Shown one piece after another: positions 8,254 to 16,523 of a stretch of DNA of 64,000 bases; within the stretch, counting starts at the first letter, position 1, and every line of letters begins with the position of its first letter. Made by a program: the position numbers and the translations under genes. This DNA comes from an uncultured bacterium (lineage in GTDB: Bacteria > Bacillota > Clostridia > Oscillospirales > Ruminococcaceae), in the NCBI GenBank assembly GCA_905214345.1, contig CAJMLV010000005.1, positions 39,259 through 103,258 of the forward strand, in the 5' to 3' direction. The notes beneath the pieces were generated by a model, which had not been told where the DNA came from, did not search any database, and worked only from the letters and a program-made list of their open reading frames with translations.

Positions 8254-9723
8254 TCAGTATTTTCCGATGCGCAGCGGCAGCGTATCTTCGGTTTCGATGA
8301 CCCGATCTAACAGCCGCCGGAGCAGCTGCTCCTTCACGTCGGCGTAGTCAGGATCATCCCACAGGTTGGTAAATTCATGGGGGTCACGGTCGCGGTCATA
8401 CAGTTCACCGAACGTTTCGCCGGCATAGTATGTCAGCTTATAATGCCGCCCGGTGATAGTCTTGACATTCAGGCCCCAGTCATAGCAGGTGAACTCCGTG
8501 AGGGCGTATTCCCGCCCGGCGCCGCCGTCACCGCGCAGAATCGGGGCCATCGACATCCCCTGCACACCGTGGGGTGCCCGCACACCGGCAAAGTCCAGCA
8601 GTGTTGGCATCAGGTCCACATGTTCGGTGATCTGCTTGTAGCGGGAGCCCTTGGGAATCACACCCGGCCAGGACAGAATCATCGGTGCCTTGATCAGGCA
8701 ATCATAGTGGAACGGCCCCTTGAAAAGCAATCCATGATCCCCCATCAATTCGCCGTGATCGTTGGTGAAAAGAATCAGGGTATCCTCCACGATGCCTTTG
8801 TCCTGCAGGGCTTTCAGAATACGGCCCACATTTTCATCGATCAGACTGATCATGCCATAGTAGGCGGCCTTTACCTCGCCCCACTCATGGTCTGTCAGGC
8901 GTCGATAGTCGTATTTCTCATTGCTGCAGCCCTGTCCTACCCGATGACGCCGGAAATGCGGCGGTTTATCCTCCAGTTCTCCTTCCCGCCGGACCGGCAG
9001 TGCCAGTTTATCCGGGTCATACATAGTGGAATACGGGGCAGGCGGGTCAAAGGGATGATGCGGGTCCACAAAACTGCAAAGAGCAAAGAACGGCTGATCC
9101 GGGGTAGACTCGTTGATCAGATCGATCATGCGATCTGCAATCCAGGCGGACTGATGGTAACGGGGATTGATTTCGCTGGGGTAGACCTGCGGCGGGCCGC
9201 TCAGGTCTTTATCGGCGGCGCTGGCGCGGTCTTCTTTGGCTTTGCGCTCCCCCTGCATTTTGACGATCTCGTAGTCCGTCTCACTCTGCTGTTTCAGCCA
9301 GGTCAGGTATTCCCCCGTCTTGCAGTCGCAGGTGGTATGGACCACATCGAACCCGTACCGGTCAGCCGGCCAGTCGTCCTCTTCGTTTTCTTTGGGGACA
9401 AACTGGGTGGTAAAGTGCATCTTGCCGATGGCCGCCGTGCGGTAACCGTTGTCCCGCAGCACTTCCGGCAGGCAGATTTCGGAATCCCGCAGCGGGATTC
9501 CGTTATCGCGGGTGCCGTGGTTTTTGGGGTAACGGCCGGTAAGGATGGAACACCGGGAAGGCGAGCAGACCGGGTTCTGCACAAAATGGTTGTCGAATAC
9601 CGAACCATTCAGGGCAATGCTGTCGATGTTAGGGGTATGGATCTGATTGTTGCCGTAACAGCCCAGTGCGTCGAAGCGTAGCTGGTCGGCCATCATCAGA
9701 ATAATATTCGGACGTTTGTTCAT
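8254..9723 (-). CDS. Sulfatase (formylglycine type, Cys motif)
   Basis: A 489-residue alkaline-phosphatase-superfamily sulfatase without signal peptide, so cytoplasmic. Metal-binding D13 (MMADQLRFDALG), the maturation motif CSPSRCSILTGRYP with C53 as formylglycine precursor, and a C-terminal metal site FTNDHGELMGDH are visible. It begins two bases after the second ATPase stop, so it is co-transcribed with the importer: sulfated molecules would be imported, then desulfated inside. Aryl sulfate, choline sulfate or a sulfated amino compound are possible; the sequence does not decide. Activity needs an anSME; the one in this island is frameshifted. Confidence 0.92.
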   Translation of the reverse strand: MNKRPNIILMMADQLRFDALGCYGNNQIHTPNIDSIALNGSVFDNHFVQNPVCSPSRCSILTGRYPKNHGTRDNGIPLRDSEICLPEVLRDNGYRTAAIGKMHFTTQFVPKENEEDDWPADRYGFDVVHTTCDCKTGEYLTWLKQQSETDYEIVKMQGERKAKEDRASAADKDLSGPPQVYPSEINPRYHQSAWIADRMIDLINESTPDQPFFALCSFVDPHHPFDPPAPYSTMYDPDKLALPVRREGELEDKPPHFRRHRVGQGCSNEKYDYRRLTDHEWGEVKAAYYGMISLIDENVGRILKALQDKGIVEDTLILFTNDHGELMGDHGLLFKGPFHYDCLIKAPMILSWPGVIPKGSRYKQITEHVDLMPTLLDFAGVRAPHGVQGMSMAPILRGDGGAGREYALTEFTCYDWGLNVKTITGRHYKLTYYAGETFGELYDRDRDPHEFTNLWDDPDYADVKEQLLRRLLDRVIETEDTLPLRIGKY

Positions 9724-9724
9724 A

Positions 9725-10477
9725 TTACCACCACTTGATCAAATCAGTGACCTTGTCGCGCAGTTTGTTGAACTCGAGATCAGTCACATCACGGGGCCGG
9801 GGCAGGTCGTTGACGATTTCCTGCTTGATGCCTGTGGGTTTGTTGGTCAGTACCAGAATCCGTTCGCTGAGGTAGACGGCTTCCTCAATGTTATGGGTAA
9901 TGAAGATGACGGTGGTGCCGGTATGCTGCCACAGCCGCAGCAGATCATCCTCCAGCTTGTAGCGCAGGGAGTTATCCAACTGGCCGTAGGGTTCATCCAT
10001 CAGCAGCAGTTCCGGCTGCACGGCAAAAGCACGTGCAATGCTGACGCGCTGCAGCATGCTGGCCGAAAGCTGGTTGGGGTAGTAATTGCGGTATTCCGTC
10101 AGGCCTACCATTTCCAGCATTTCATCCACCCGCGCCTTGATTTCTTCTGGCGGGCGCTTTTTGATTTTCAGGCCGTAGGCAACGTTTTCTTCCACCGTCT
10201 GCCAGGGAAAAGCCGAATACTCCTGGAAAATATACGCCACGTTGTGCTTTTGAAGATCCACCGGTTCGTTGTTGATCAAAATCTCGCCGCTGGTAAGCTG
10301 ATACACCCCCAACTTGGTCAGGCAGTTCAGGAAGGTAGTCTTACCACAGCCGGTGGGACCTACCACGCAGAGGAACTCTCCCTTTTTCACCTCAAAGGAG
10401 ATGTCGTTCAACACCAAGAGGTCGCCGAACTTTTTGGTCATGTGCGATACTTTGACCTTTACTTCGTTGCTGCTCAT
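9725..10477 (-). CDS. NitT/TauT-type ABC transporter ATP-binding protein (second)
   Basis: A 250-residue ABC ATPase: Walker A GPTGCGKTTFLN, Q-loop in FQEYSAFPW, a signature region altered to QLSASMLQRVSIARA (SASM replaces the usual SGGM), Walker B LLMDEPYGQLD, and the switch histidine in FITHNIEEA. The family (SsuB/TauB/NrtD) energises uptake of sulfonates, nitrate or similar anions. The degenerate signature suggests that this subunit and its intact neighbour form an asymmetric pair, where only one ATP site is fully active. Start ATG at 10477 follows a GGAGG-like site. Confidence 0.9.
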   Translation of the reverse strand: MSSNEVKVKVSHMTKKFGDLLVLNDISFEVKKGEFLCVVGPTGCGKTTFLNCLTKLGVYQLTSGEILINNEPVDLQKHNVAYIFQEYSAFPWQTVEENVAYGLKIKKRPPEEIKARVDEMLEMVGLTEYRNYYPNQLSASMLQRVSIARAFAVQPELLLMDEPYGQLDNSLRYKLEDDLLRLWQHTGTTVIFITHNIEEAVYLSERILVLTNKPTGIKQEIVNDLPRPRDVTDLEFNKLRDKVTDLIKWW

Positions 10478-10489
10478 GGGAGTGCCTCC

Positions 10490-11272
10490 TTACAGGGTGT
10501 CATCGCAGATCTCTTCGATCCGGCGGCGAATTTCGAGGAAAGCAGGGTCACTGTACTGGCGCGGACGCGGCAGATCCACCTTGATTTCCTCTTTGATATG
10601 GGTGGGAGTGTTGGTCAGGATGATGATGCGGTCGGCCAAGTAGACCGCTTCCTCACTGTTGTTGGTAACAAACACGACCGTGCGTTTTTCCTTCTGCCAG
10701 ATTTTTTCCAGTTCGGCCTCCATCATGTAACGCGTCTGAGCATCCAAATGGCCGAAAGGTTCGTCCATCAGCATGACCTTGGGGTCGTTGGCGTAGGCGC
10801 GGGCAATGCCCACACGCTGACGCATACCGCCCGAAAGCTGGTTGGGGAAGCTCTTTTCAAAGCCTTCCAGCCCTACAAGCTTGATGAAATATTCCGCACG
10901 TTCACGGCGGGTATTTTTGTCAATGCCGCGGCTTTTGGGGCCGAATTCCACGTTGCCCATAACGGTGCAGAAGGGGAAAAGCGCCGTGGTCTGATAGACA
11001 ACACCGCGGTCCGGTCCGGGTGCGGTAACGGGCTTTCCGTCCACCACCACTTCCCCGGACGTGGGAAGCTGCAGTCCCGCGATCAGATTGATCATGGTAG
11101 TTTTGCCGCACTGACCGGGGCCGAACAAAACCACAAATTCGTTTTCAGCCACATCCAGGCTGACATCGCGCACAACCTCGTTGGTCTTATGCACACTGAT
11201 ATAGGTCTTGCACACGTTCCGCATGGAAATAATGGGATCGTGCTTCAGTTCTCCATGATGTTCCAAGAGCAA
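10490..11272 (-). CDS. NitT/TauT-type ABC transporter ATP-binding protein (first)
   Basis: A 260-residue ABC ATPase with Walker A GPGQCGKTTMIN, a standard signature QLSGGMRQRVGIARA, Walker B LMDEPFGHLD and a switch region FVTNNSEEA in which the usual His is Asn. The neighbouring ATPase has the His but a degenerate signature, so the two may complement each other in a heterodimer. The gene overlaps the upstream permease by 28 bases, showing tight coupling. Confidence 0.9.
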   Translation of the reverse strand: MLLEHHGELKHDPIISMRNVCKTYISVHKTNEVVRDVSLDVAENEFVVLFGPGQCGKTTMINLIAGLQLPTSGEVVVDGKPVTAPGPDRGVVYQTTALFPFCTVMGNVEFGPKSRGIDKNTRRERAEYFIKLVGLEGFEKSFPNQLSGGMRQRVGIARAYANDPKVMLMDEPFGHLDAQTRYMMEAELEKIWQKEKRTVVFVTNNSEEAVYLADRIIILTNTPTHIKEEIKVDLPRPRQYSDPAFLEIRRRIEEICDDTL

Positions 11273-12024
11273 AGCCTCCTCTCAATGGTGCGCATCAGCG
11301 TGGCCAACAGCATGCCAACCAGACCGATGACGATCATGCCGACCATGACTAACGTAATGTTCAGCGTATCACTGCCGCGCTGGATCATCCAGCCGCAACC
11401 TTCCTGGGCGCCGACCATTTCGGCCGCAAGCACGGCCATCCAGCTGGTGGACAGCGCCACCTGCATACCCGCAAAAATCTGCGGCGTACAGGAGGGCAGA
11501 ATCACACGAAAGAAGATGTCCCGCTCACTGGTACCCAACATGCGGGCGCAGCCGATGAGCTCGGGGTCCACGTTCTGGGCACCGGTGTATGCGTTGAGGG
11601 TCACGTTGGTGAAAGCGCCAATGCCGCACAGAATATACTTAGAGGTTTCGCCGATGCCGAAGAACAGGATGACCAGCGAGATCCAAGCGATGGGCGGAAT
11701 GGGGCGCAGCAGTTCAAAGATGGGTTTGAAGATGGCTTCGGCCCAGCGGGAAGTGCCCATGGCAATGCCCAAGACGATACCGATGATCGTCGCCACGGAG
11801 AAGCCGACCAGCACGCGGCGAAGACTGACCAGCAAGTGTCCCAGAATCACTTTGCTGCCGATGGGTTCATAGAACGAAGTGACCAGCAGTTGGAGAACCG
11901 CAATGGGGCCAGGGGTCGTTTCCTTCACCGGGGTGAAGGTCGTCAGGAACCACCATGCCACGAAGAAGAACGCAATGGCCGCTACCGCATAGGCTGTTTT
12001 TTCTACGTCGATTTTCTTTTTCAT
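11245..12024 (-). CDS. NitT/TauT-type ABC transporter permease (second)
   Basis: A 259-residue BPD_transp_1 permease with about six membrane helices and the coupling EAA-like motif (ELIGCARMLGTSERDIFFRVILPSCTPQIFAGMQVALS). A typical SsuC/TauC-like LRPIPPIAWISLVILFFGIGE segment is present. It starts inside the end of the preceding permease gene (4-base overlap). With the other permease it probably forms a heterodimeric channel fed by the lipoprotein at 12908. Confidence 0.92.
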   Translation of the reverse strand: MKKKIDVEKTAYAVAAIAFFFVAWWFLTTFTPVKETTPGPIAVLQLLVTSFYEPIGSKVILGHLLVSLRRVLVGFSVATIIGIVLGIAMGTSRWAEAIFKPIFELLRPIPPIAWISLVILFFGIGETSKYILCGIGAFTNVTLNAYTGAQNVDPELIGCARMLGTSERDIFFRVILPSCTPQIFAGMQVALSTSWMAVLAAEMVGAQEGCGWMIQRGSDTLNITLVMVGMIVIGLVGMLLATLMRTIERRLCSWNIMEN

Positions 12025-12824
12025 CCTCGGCGGCCTCCCTTGACAAATTTCTTTTCCAGTGCATCCAGACCGACAGTGAAGACAGTGCCGATCACGCCGA
12101 TGGTCAGCATTGCCACGACGATCAGGTCAGCACGCGCCAGTGTACGGTTCAGCTGGATCATGTAGCCCAAGCCACGGTTAGAAGCGAGCATTTCTGCGGC
12201 GCACAGGGTCATCCAAGCGGTGCCCAGAGAGATGCGCAGGCCGGTGAAGATCAGCGGCAGCGCAGTGGGAATGGCCACTGTAAAGAGCATCTCACGGCGG
12301 GAAGCACCAAACGTCTGTGCCACCCACAGGTGGACGGGTTTTGTCTGTTTAATGCCCGCGTATGCGTTGATAACGCAGGGCACGAATGCCGAAACAAAGA
12401 TGATGGCGGCTTTGGCACCCAAACCAATGCCGAACCACAGGATCATCAAGGGGATCCAGGCGATGGTGGGGACCGGGCGAATCAGGTCGAACAGCGGTGT
12501 AACGAACATATCCACCTTGCGGAACCACGCCATGGCAATGCCCAGAGGAATTCCGATGACCGCGCCCAGCAGATAACCGGTCAGCGCGACCTGCAAGCTT
12601 GCCAGAATATGGCCTCCCAGCGTTGCACCGTCCGGTGCGGTCTGCGTAAGCTTTTCAAAGAAAGCTTCCAAAACCTGTACCGGGCTTGGCAACACATAGT
12701 CCGGTTTGAGGTGAAGGACCGCCGTACACAGATACCAGATGCCAAAGAAAGCGCACAGGGAAAGAACCGATACCGTACCGAACTTGATTTTTTCTTTCCG
12801 TTTGCGGATGGCGTATTCGTTCAA
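12021..12824 (-). CDS. NitT/TauT-type ABC transporter permease (first)
   Basis: A 267-residue permease of the same family, with IRPVPTIAWIPLMILWFGIGLGAK and the cytoplasmic coupling loop AQTFGASRREMLFTVAIPTALPLIFTGLRI. The start at 12824 is preceded by GAAAGGAGAG. It lies downstream of the binding-protein gene, separated by an intercistronic hairpin that may lower its expression relative to the binding protein. Confidence 0.92.
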   Translation of the reverse strand: MNEYAIRKRKEKIKFGTVSVLSLCAFFGIWYLCTAVLHLKPDYVLPSPVQVLEAFFEKLTQTAPDGATLGGHILASLQVALTGYLLGAVIGIPLGIAMAWFRKVDMFVTPLFDLIRPVPTIAWIPLMILWFGIGLGAKAAIIFVSAFVPCVINAYAGIKQTKPVHLWVAQTFGASRREMLFTVAIPTALPLIFTGLRISLGTAWMTLCAAEMLASNRGLGYMIQLNRTLARADLIVVAMLTIGVIGTVFTVGLDALEKKFVKGGRRG

Positions 12825-12845
12825 AGCAAATCTCTCCTTTCAAGT

Positions 12846-12890
12846 GGAGAGGGCGGCCCCTGCCGCGGCGCGGTTGAGGGCTGCCCTCTA
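12846..12890 (-). promoter_or_regulatory. Intercistronic stem-loop between binding protein and permease genes
   Basis: An imperfect GC-rich inverted repeat (AGAGGGC-GGCCC against GGGCTGCCCTCT) without a T-tract. Such stems after a binding-protein gene commonly stabilise the upstream message and give more binding protein than permease. This is inferred from position and form only. Confidence 0.5.
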
Positions 12891-12907
12891 ATTGGGGAGG
12901 CGAACGG

Positions 12908-13999
12908 TCAGAAGCCGAGCGCTTCTTTTACAATGGAATCATCAACATGCTTTGCGATTTCAGGGAAGCGGCTCTCTTCCAGCAGCTGCTGAGAAACCCA
13001 GAATTCGCCGGTGATGCTGACGGATTCACCGATGGTGATGCCTTTAGCTTCTTCGCTGGTAACGAAGGGACGGGTCTCGATCTCGGTGGCACAGGCTTCC
13101 AGCGTGGTCTCGCTGCCGTTGGCAGTGTACCAGTCCAGCAGCATCTGGGTGGCCATATCCTGATCCGCCTGCAGGGCGTCGCAAGCTTCAAAGAAAGCCT
13201 TCACGTATTTGACCAGGACATCCCGGCGTTCGGTGTAAGCCTTGTTGGAAACAATGATGGAGTCATACTGGGGAACATTCAGGCTGCTCAGGCTGGAGGT
13301 AACCACATAGCCTTCGCTCTCGGCCGTGAAGGAGGTCGGCGGATTCAGCGCTGCAACGTCGCAATTTCCGGTCTTCAGTGCCTGGTACGCAGCCGGAAAG
13401 TCCATGCTGACGATCTGTACGTCATCGGGGGTCAGGCCCAGAACTTCCAGCCACTTGTTGACATTCAGGTGAGAGATAGTGCCGGTGCTGGTTGCGATGA
13501 CGGCTCCCTTCACCGTCTCGGGGCTACCCAGGACATCCGGGTAAGAGGGATTGGCGCCCTTAGCCTGTGCGATGGGAGAATCGGGATTGACCAAGGTGTA
13601 CAGGCCGCCTTCGGAGTGGCCGATATCGGCGATGCAGTAAGCACCGTAAATTGCCAGGGAGTTAACAGCCGCGGCGCTGAGCGTACCGACTTCCCACTGA
13701 TCCGCTGCCAACGCCTCGTTCATGGCGCCGCCGTTGGAGAAGTAGACCGTTTCGATCTTGAATCCGTTGGCTTCATCCAGCTTGTTTTCCACCATGTATT
13801 CGATGGGCAGGCTGTTCAGGAACGGCATAACCGCAACCTTCAGCACCGGAAGATCTCCAGCGTCGGTACTTTCAGCCGTGGTGCCGGTCTCGCCGGTGCC
13901 GGCGGTGGAAGTGGTGCTTCCGGCGGAACCGCCACAAGCTGCCAGAGAAAGTGCCATTGCGCCTGCAAGGAAAAGCGAGGTCAGTTTTTTCAGTTTCAT
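12908..13999 (-). CDS. NitT/TauT-type ABC substrate-binding lipoprotein
   Basis: A 363-residue exported lipoprotein: signal peptide MKLKKLTSLFLAGAMALSLA followed by the lipobox Cys of AACGG, a Ser/Thr/Gly-rich linker, and a periplasmic-binding fold like SsuA/TauA/NMT1. ATG at 13999 follows AAGGAGA. First gene of a minus-strand operon running to 4835 (binding protein, two permeases, two ATPases, sulfatase, sensor, regulator). The sulfatase suggests that it captures a small sulfated organic molecule. A short dyad GCGGAC/GTCCGC (about 14033-14053) lies in its leader. Confidence 0.92.
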   Translation of the reverse strand: MKLKKLTSLFLAGAMALSLAACGGSAGSTTSTAGTGETGTTAESTDAGDLPVLKVAVMPFLNSLPIEYMVENKLDEANGFKIETVYFSNGGAMNEALAADQWEVGTLSAAAVNSLAIYGAYCIADIGHSEGGLYTLVNPDSPIAQAKGANPSYPDVLGSPETVKGAVIATSTGTISHLNVNKWLEVLGLTPDDVQIVSMDFPAAYQALKTGNCDVAALNPPTSFTAESEGYVVTSSLSSLNVPQYDSIIVSNKAYTERRDVLVKYVKAFFEACDALQADQDMATQMLLDWYTANGSETTLEACATEIETRPFVTSEEAKGITIGESVSITGEFWVSQQLLEESRFPEIAKHVDDSIVKEALGF

Positions 14000-14390
14000 A
14001 GTCCTTCTTCGTCTCCTTTGTTGAGTAATCTTGCGGACTTGCTGTCTGTCCGCTTTCGTTGTATTTATACTACCATGATTGACGAAGACGGTAAATTCTC
14101 GGAACCGACTTGCTTTTTCGCTTTTTTGACAAAGTTTTTTAAAAGGGCTTAAATTTGACTAACAATTTCCGCTTTTTATTGTGCATATTATCCAACAAGT
14201 TTCTCTTTTTTGCTTGCTCAGGGCCTACTTGGAATATAAATCACCGCTCCAGCCTGTCTTTCAATAAGCCGATACGCACACCATAAGCGGCACCGTGTCA
14301 TGGCAGTTCTGGTCGCGGCCGGCACGGCAGTCCCCGGGGCACACCGAGAGTACCTTGCTTTTGGTGAGTACCACCGCCAGGAAAAACACA

Positions 14391-14749
14391 TCACAGCACA
14401 GATACCCCAAAATGGTGGCAATACCCTCGTGCCTGATAGCGTTCCTGCAGCTTCATGGCAAATTGCAATCCGGGTTCGTCGTTATCAAGCCTGAGCAGAA
14501 GTTTGTGGATTTCCGGGTGGTTCTCAAGATAACCTGAATGAGATAGTTCAGTGCCCCTCGGCCTCCAATGCCTCTGGAATACCAATGCCATAACCCGTTA
14601 TCGCTGATGCAAAGGCTGCTGTGCGTAGCGGTTTTGTAATCATGCGGGCCTGTACGGATCAATTCTTCCGGTTCGTATTGTTTCATGTAGCTGATTATAT
14701 CTACTGTTCTTGCCATCTTAATCTGATCCGTTGTAACTCTTTCACCCAT
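14391..14749 (-). pseudogene. DUF3991/TOPRIM protein of an integrative element (broken)
   Basis: The start is intact (ATG 14749, AAGGAG upstream). The first 75 or so residues match DUF3991 (VDIISYMKQY, then LWHWYSRGIGGRGALNYLIQV). Near 14533 the frame shifts, and the next frame continues with a TOPRIM-like piece (HPEIHKLLLRLDNDEPG). The stretch normally lying between these two domains is missing, so this is an internally deleted and frameshifted remnant. Such proteins are typical cargo of clostridial conjugative elements. Further left (to about 14270) another open piece ends in CHDTVPLMVCVSAY, probably a second decayed gene. Confidence 0.75.
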
Positions 14750-15194
14750 ACAGATATCTCCTTTTCAGCCAGTCATTTTTCAGCTAGTAGGGGGGTGTGG
14801 GGGGAAAATGTTGCTGATGTATTTCCCCGAAATGGTACACTTCCCCCACTGACCATTTAGTAAATAAAAAACGGCTGCTACAATAAGTAACAGTCGCTTA
14901 ATTAACAAGCAAAATGATTGGTATTGCTTTCGCCATGAATCAGCTCATCAAACTTTGGTTATTCACAAACTCCCCTATCGTGTCCGATGGATATTTCATT
15001 CGTAGTTTGAAAGCTTTCTGCACATTTTTGCACATTTTCCGCACATTTCGCCACTTCTTTTTGAATTTACTTCATGTGCTTATAGTGCACAAGATGCAAA
15101 CATTGCAAAAGTCAATTATCCATTTTTCTCTTTTTTTCGCTATTTTTTGTTCGTTTTTGATAAATTTTGATATGGATTTTTTCGCTTTCAGTGT
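14750..15194. other. Island 1 right-end non-coding region with GCACATTT repeats
   Basis: No gene seen. Three tandem copies of GCACATTT lie at 15019-15049, followed by further TGCA-containing words to about 15110 and an AT-rich tract up to the tRNA-Lys fragment. Same repeat word and orientation as at 1089-1109 near the left end, as expected of integrase arm sites. Confidence 0.55.
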
Positions 15195-15249
15195 ACTTTT
15201 AATCAGAGGGTCCAGGATTCGAGTTCCTGCGGGCGCACCAAAACCTCAC
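15195..15249 (+). repeat. Right attachment repeat: 3' fragment of tRNA-Lys
   Basis: Identical over 55 bases to 988-1042: it covers the anticodon loop, T-arm, acceptor 3' strand, CCA and the first half of the terminator stem. It lacks any 5' tRNA half and cannot make a tRNA. It is followed by its own terminator stem (CCTCACAC, TTCG loop, GTGTGAGG, T-run to about 15270). Confidence 0.93.
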
Positions 15250-15543
15250 ACTTCGGTGTGAGGTTTTTTTGTTTTTCCGCCTCTTTTCTTCCCTTTTCCT
15301 GTCGGCTTTTCACTGAAACAGCAAGGCAAATCGTCCGAAGGTCATCATTAGCGCATCTTATTTATACATAACAATTCATAATTTTATTTTATTGATAAAC
15401 TGCGCTATACTCTATACAGGCCAAGGGAACCAGCAAGACATTTCTCCGTTCATTCCGGCAAAGTGTCTTTTCCCGGCCTCGGACATTCCCCCCTCGGTTC
15501 CCGTTTCTTTGACTGTGATAGAGTAGAAAGGACGCTGTTTATT

Positions 15544-16440
15544 ATGTACGACATCATCATTATCGGAGCAGGCCCTGCCGGCATCAGCGCGGGCATTTAT
15601 GCAGTCAGCCGCGGTCAGCGCACACTGGTGCTGGAGAAAGGCCAGGTGGGCGGCATTATCGGCAAGGTTTCTACCGTCACGCATTACACCGCCCTGGAAG
15701 CGCAGGAAACCGGAACCACCTTCGCCGCCCGCATGAAGGAACAGGCATTGGCGGCAGGGGTAGAAATCGTTTATGCCAATGTCACCGGCGTGGCTCTGGC
15801 GGGAGAAACCAAGACTGTCACCACCGACAAAGGCACATATGAAGCCAGACGGGTCATTCTGGCCAACGGCAGCACACCGCGAAAGCTGGGCATCCCCGGC
15901 GAGAGCGAACTGGCCGGAAAAGGCATGGGGATGAATGCCGCCCGGGACGGCGCCGCCTATGCCGGTAAGAATGTTTATGTGGTGGGTGGTGCCGACGGTG
16001 CTGTGAAAGAAGCACTGTACCTGGCCGCTTTTGCCAAGCACCTGACCATCATCCATTTTGAGGATCAGCTGGGCTGCATTGCGGAATTCCGCCAAAAGGT
16101 AGCCGCCGCCGGCAACATCACCCTGCGCCTGGGCTCCCGGCTGCAGGCAGTATACGGTCAGGATCAGGTGGAACGGCTGGATATTCTGAACGTACATGAC
16201 GGCAGCGTGGAAACGGTGGAGGACCCCGGCTGCGGAATCTTTGTGTACGCTGGTCTGGTCCCCAACACGTCGCTGTACACAGAGCTGACGCTGGAAGACG
16301 GGTATATTCCCACCAACGAAAAGATGGAAACTGCCCTTCCCGGTGTCTATGCGGCCGGTGATATCCGTGTCAAGCAGGTGCGCCAGGTGGCCACCGCCGT
16401 ATCCGACGGCGCCATTGCCGCTATCAATGCGGCTATATAA
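15544..16440 (+). CDS. Thioredoxin-reductase-like FAD/NAD(P) oxidoreductase lacking the redox CxxC
   Basis: A 298-residue flavoprotein with N-terminal FAD motif GAGPAG (residues 8-13), central NAD(P) motif VVGGADGAVKEA (about 147-157) and C-terminal AAGDIRVKQVRQVATAVSDGAIAA, all as in thioredoxin reductase. The place of the catalytic CATC is taken by NAAR (residues 131-134), so it cannot reduce thioredoxin in the normal way. It may be a reductase for another carrier or a diaphorase. Start at 15544 gives MYDIIIIGAG; GAAAGGA is upstream. First backbone gene right of island 1. Confidence 0.88.
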   Translation: MYDIIIIGAGPAGISAGIYAVSRGQRTLVLEKGQVGGIIGKVSTVTHYTALEAQETGTTFAARMKEQALAAGVEIVYANVTGVALAGETKTVTTDKGTYEARRVILANGSTPRKLGIPGESELAGKGMGMNAARDGAAYAGKNVYVVGGADGAVKEALYLAAFAKHLTIIHFEDQLGCIAEFRQKVAAAGNITLRLGSRLQAVYGQDQVERLDILNVHDGSVETVEDPGCGIFVYAGLVPNTSLYTELTLEDGYIPTNEKMETALPGVYAAGDIRVKQVRQVATAVSDGAIAAINAAI

Positions 16441-16457
16441 GGCCGTTGCATATACAG

Positions 16458-16508
16458 AAAGTCCCCGGGACCGGAGAGCGTTCGCAAGCTCCGGTCCCGG
16501 GGGCTTTT
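16458..16508. terminator. Bidirectional intrinsic terminator
   Basis: A long GC-rich stem (AAAGTCCCCGGGACCGGAG against CTCCGGTCCCGGGGGCTTT) flanked by A-run and T-run, between the converging flavoprotein and GH120 genes. Confidence 0.9.
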
Positions 16509-16523
16509 GTATGTTGGCACGCT

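Larger units (their letters stand above)
988..15249. mobile_element. Genomic island 1 (degraded integrative element in tRNA-Lys)
   Basis: A 55-bp perfect direct repeat lies at 988-1042 (inside the tRNA-Lys 3' half plus the start of its terminator) and at 15195-15249 (a tRNA fragment without 5' half). This is the standard footprint of a tyrosine-recombinase element in a tRNA 3' end. The cargo is a sulfatase maturase pseudogene, a LysR/chromate transporter unit, and an ABC-sulfatase-two-component operon. No intact integrase is seen; a broken DUF3991/TOPRIM gene at 14391-14749 is the only mobility-type remnant. Short GCACATTT repeats sit inside both ends. Confidence 0.85.

Noticed and set aside
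9716..11872. A 718-codon plus-strand frame
   Set aside because: Antisense to two ABC ATPases and a permease with clear motifs.
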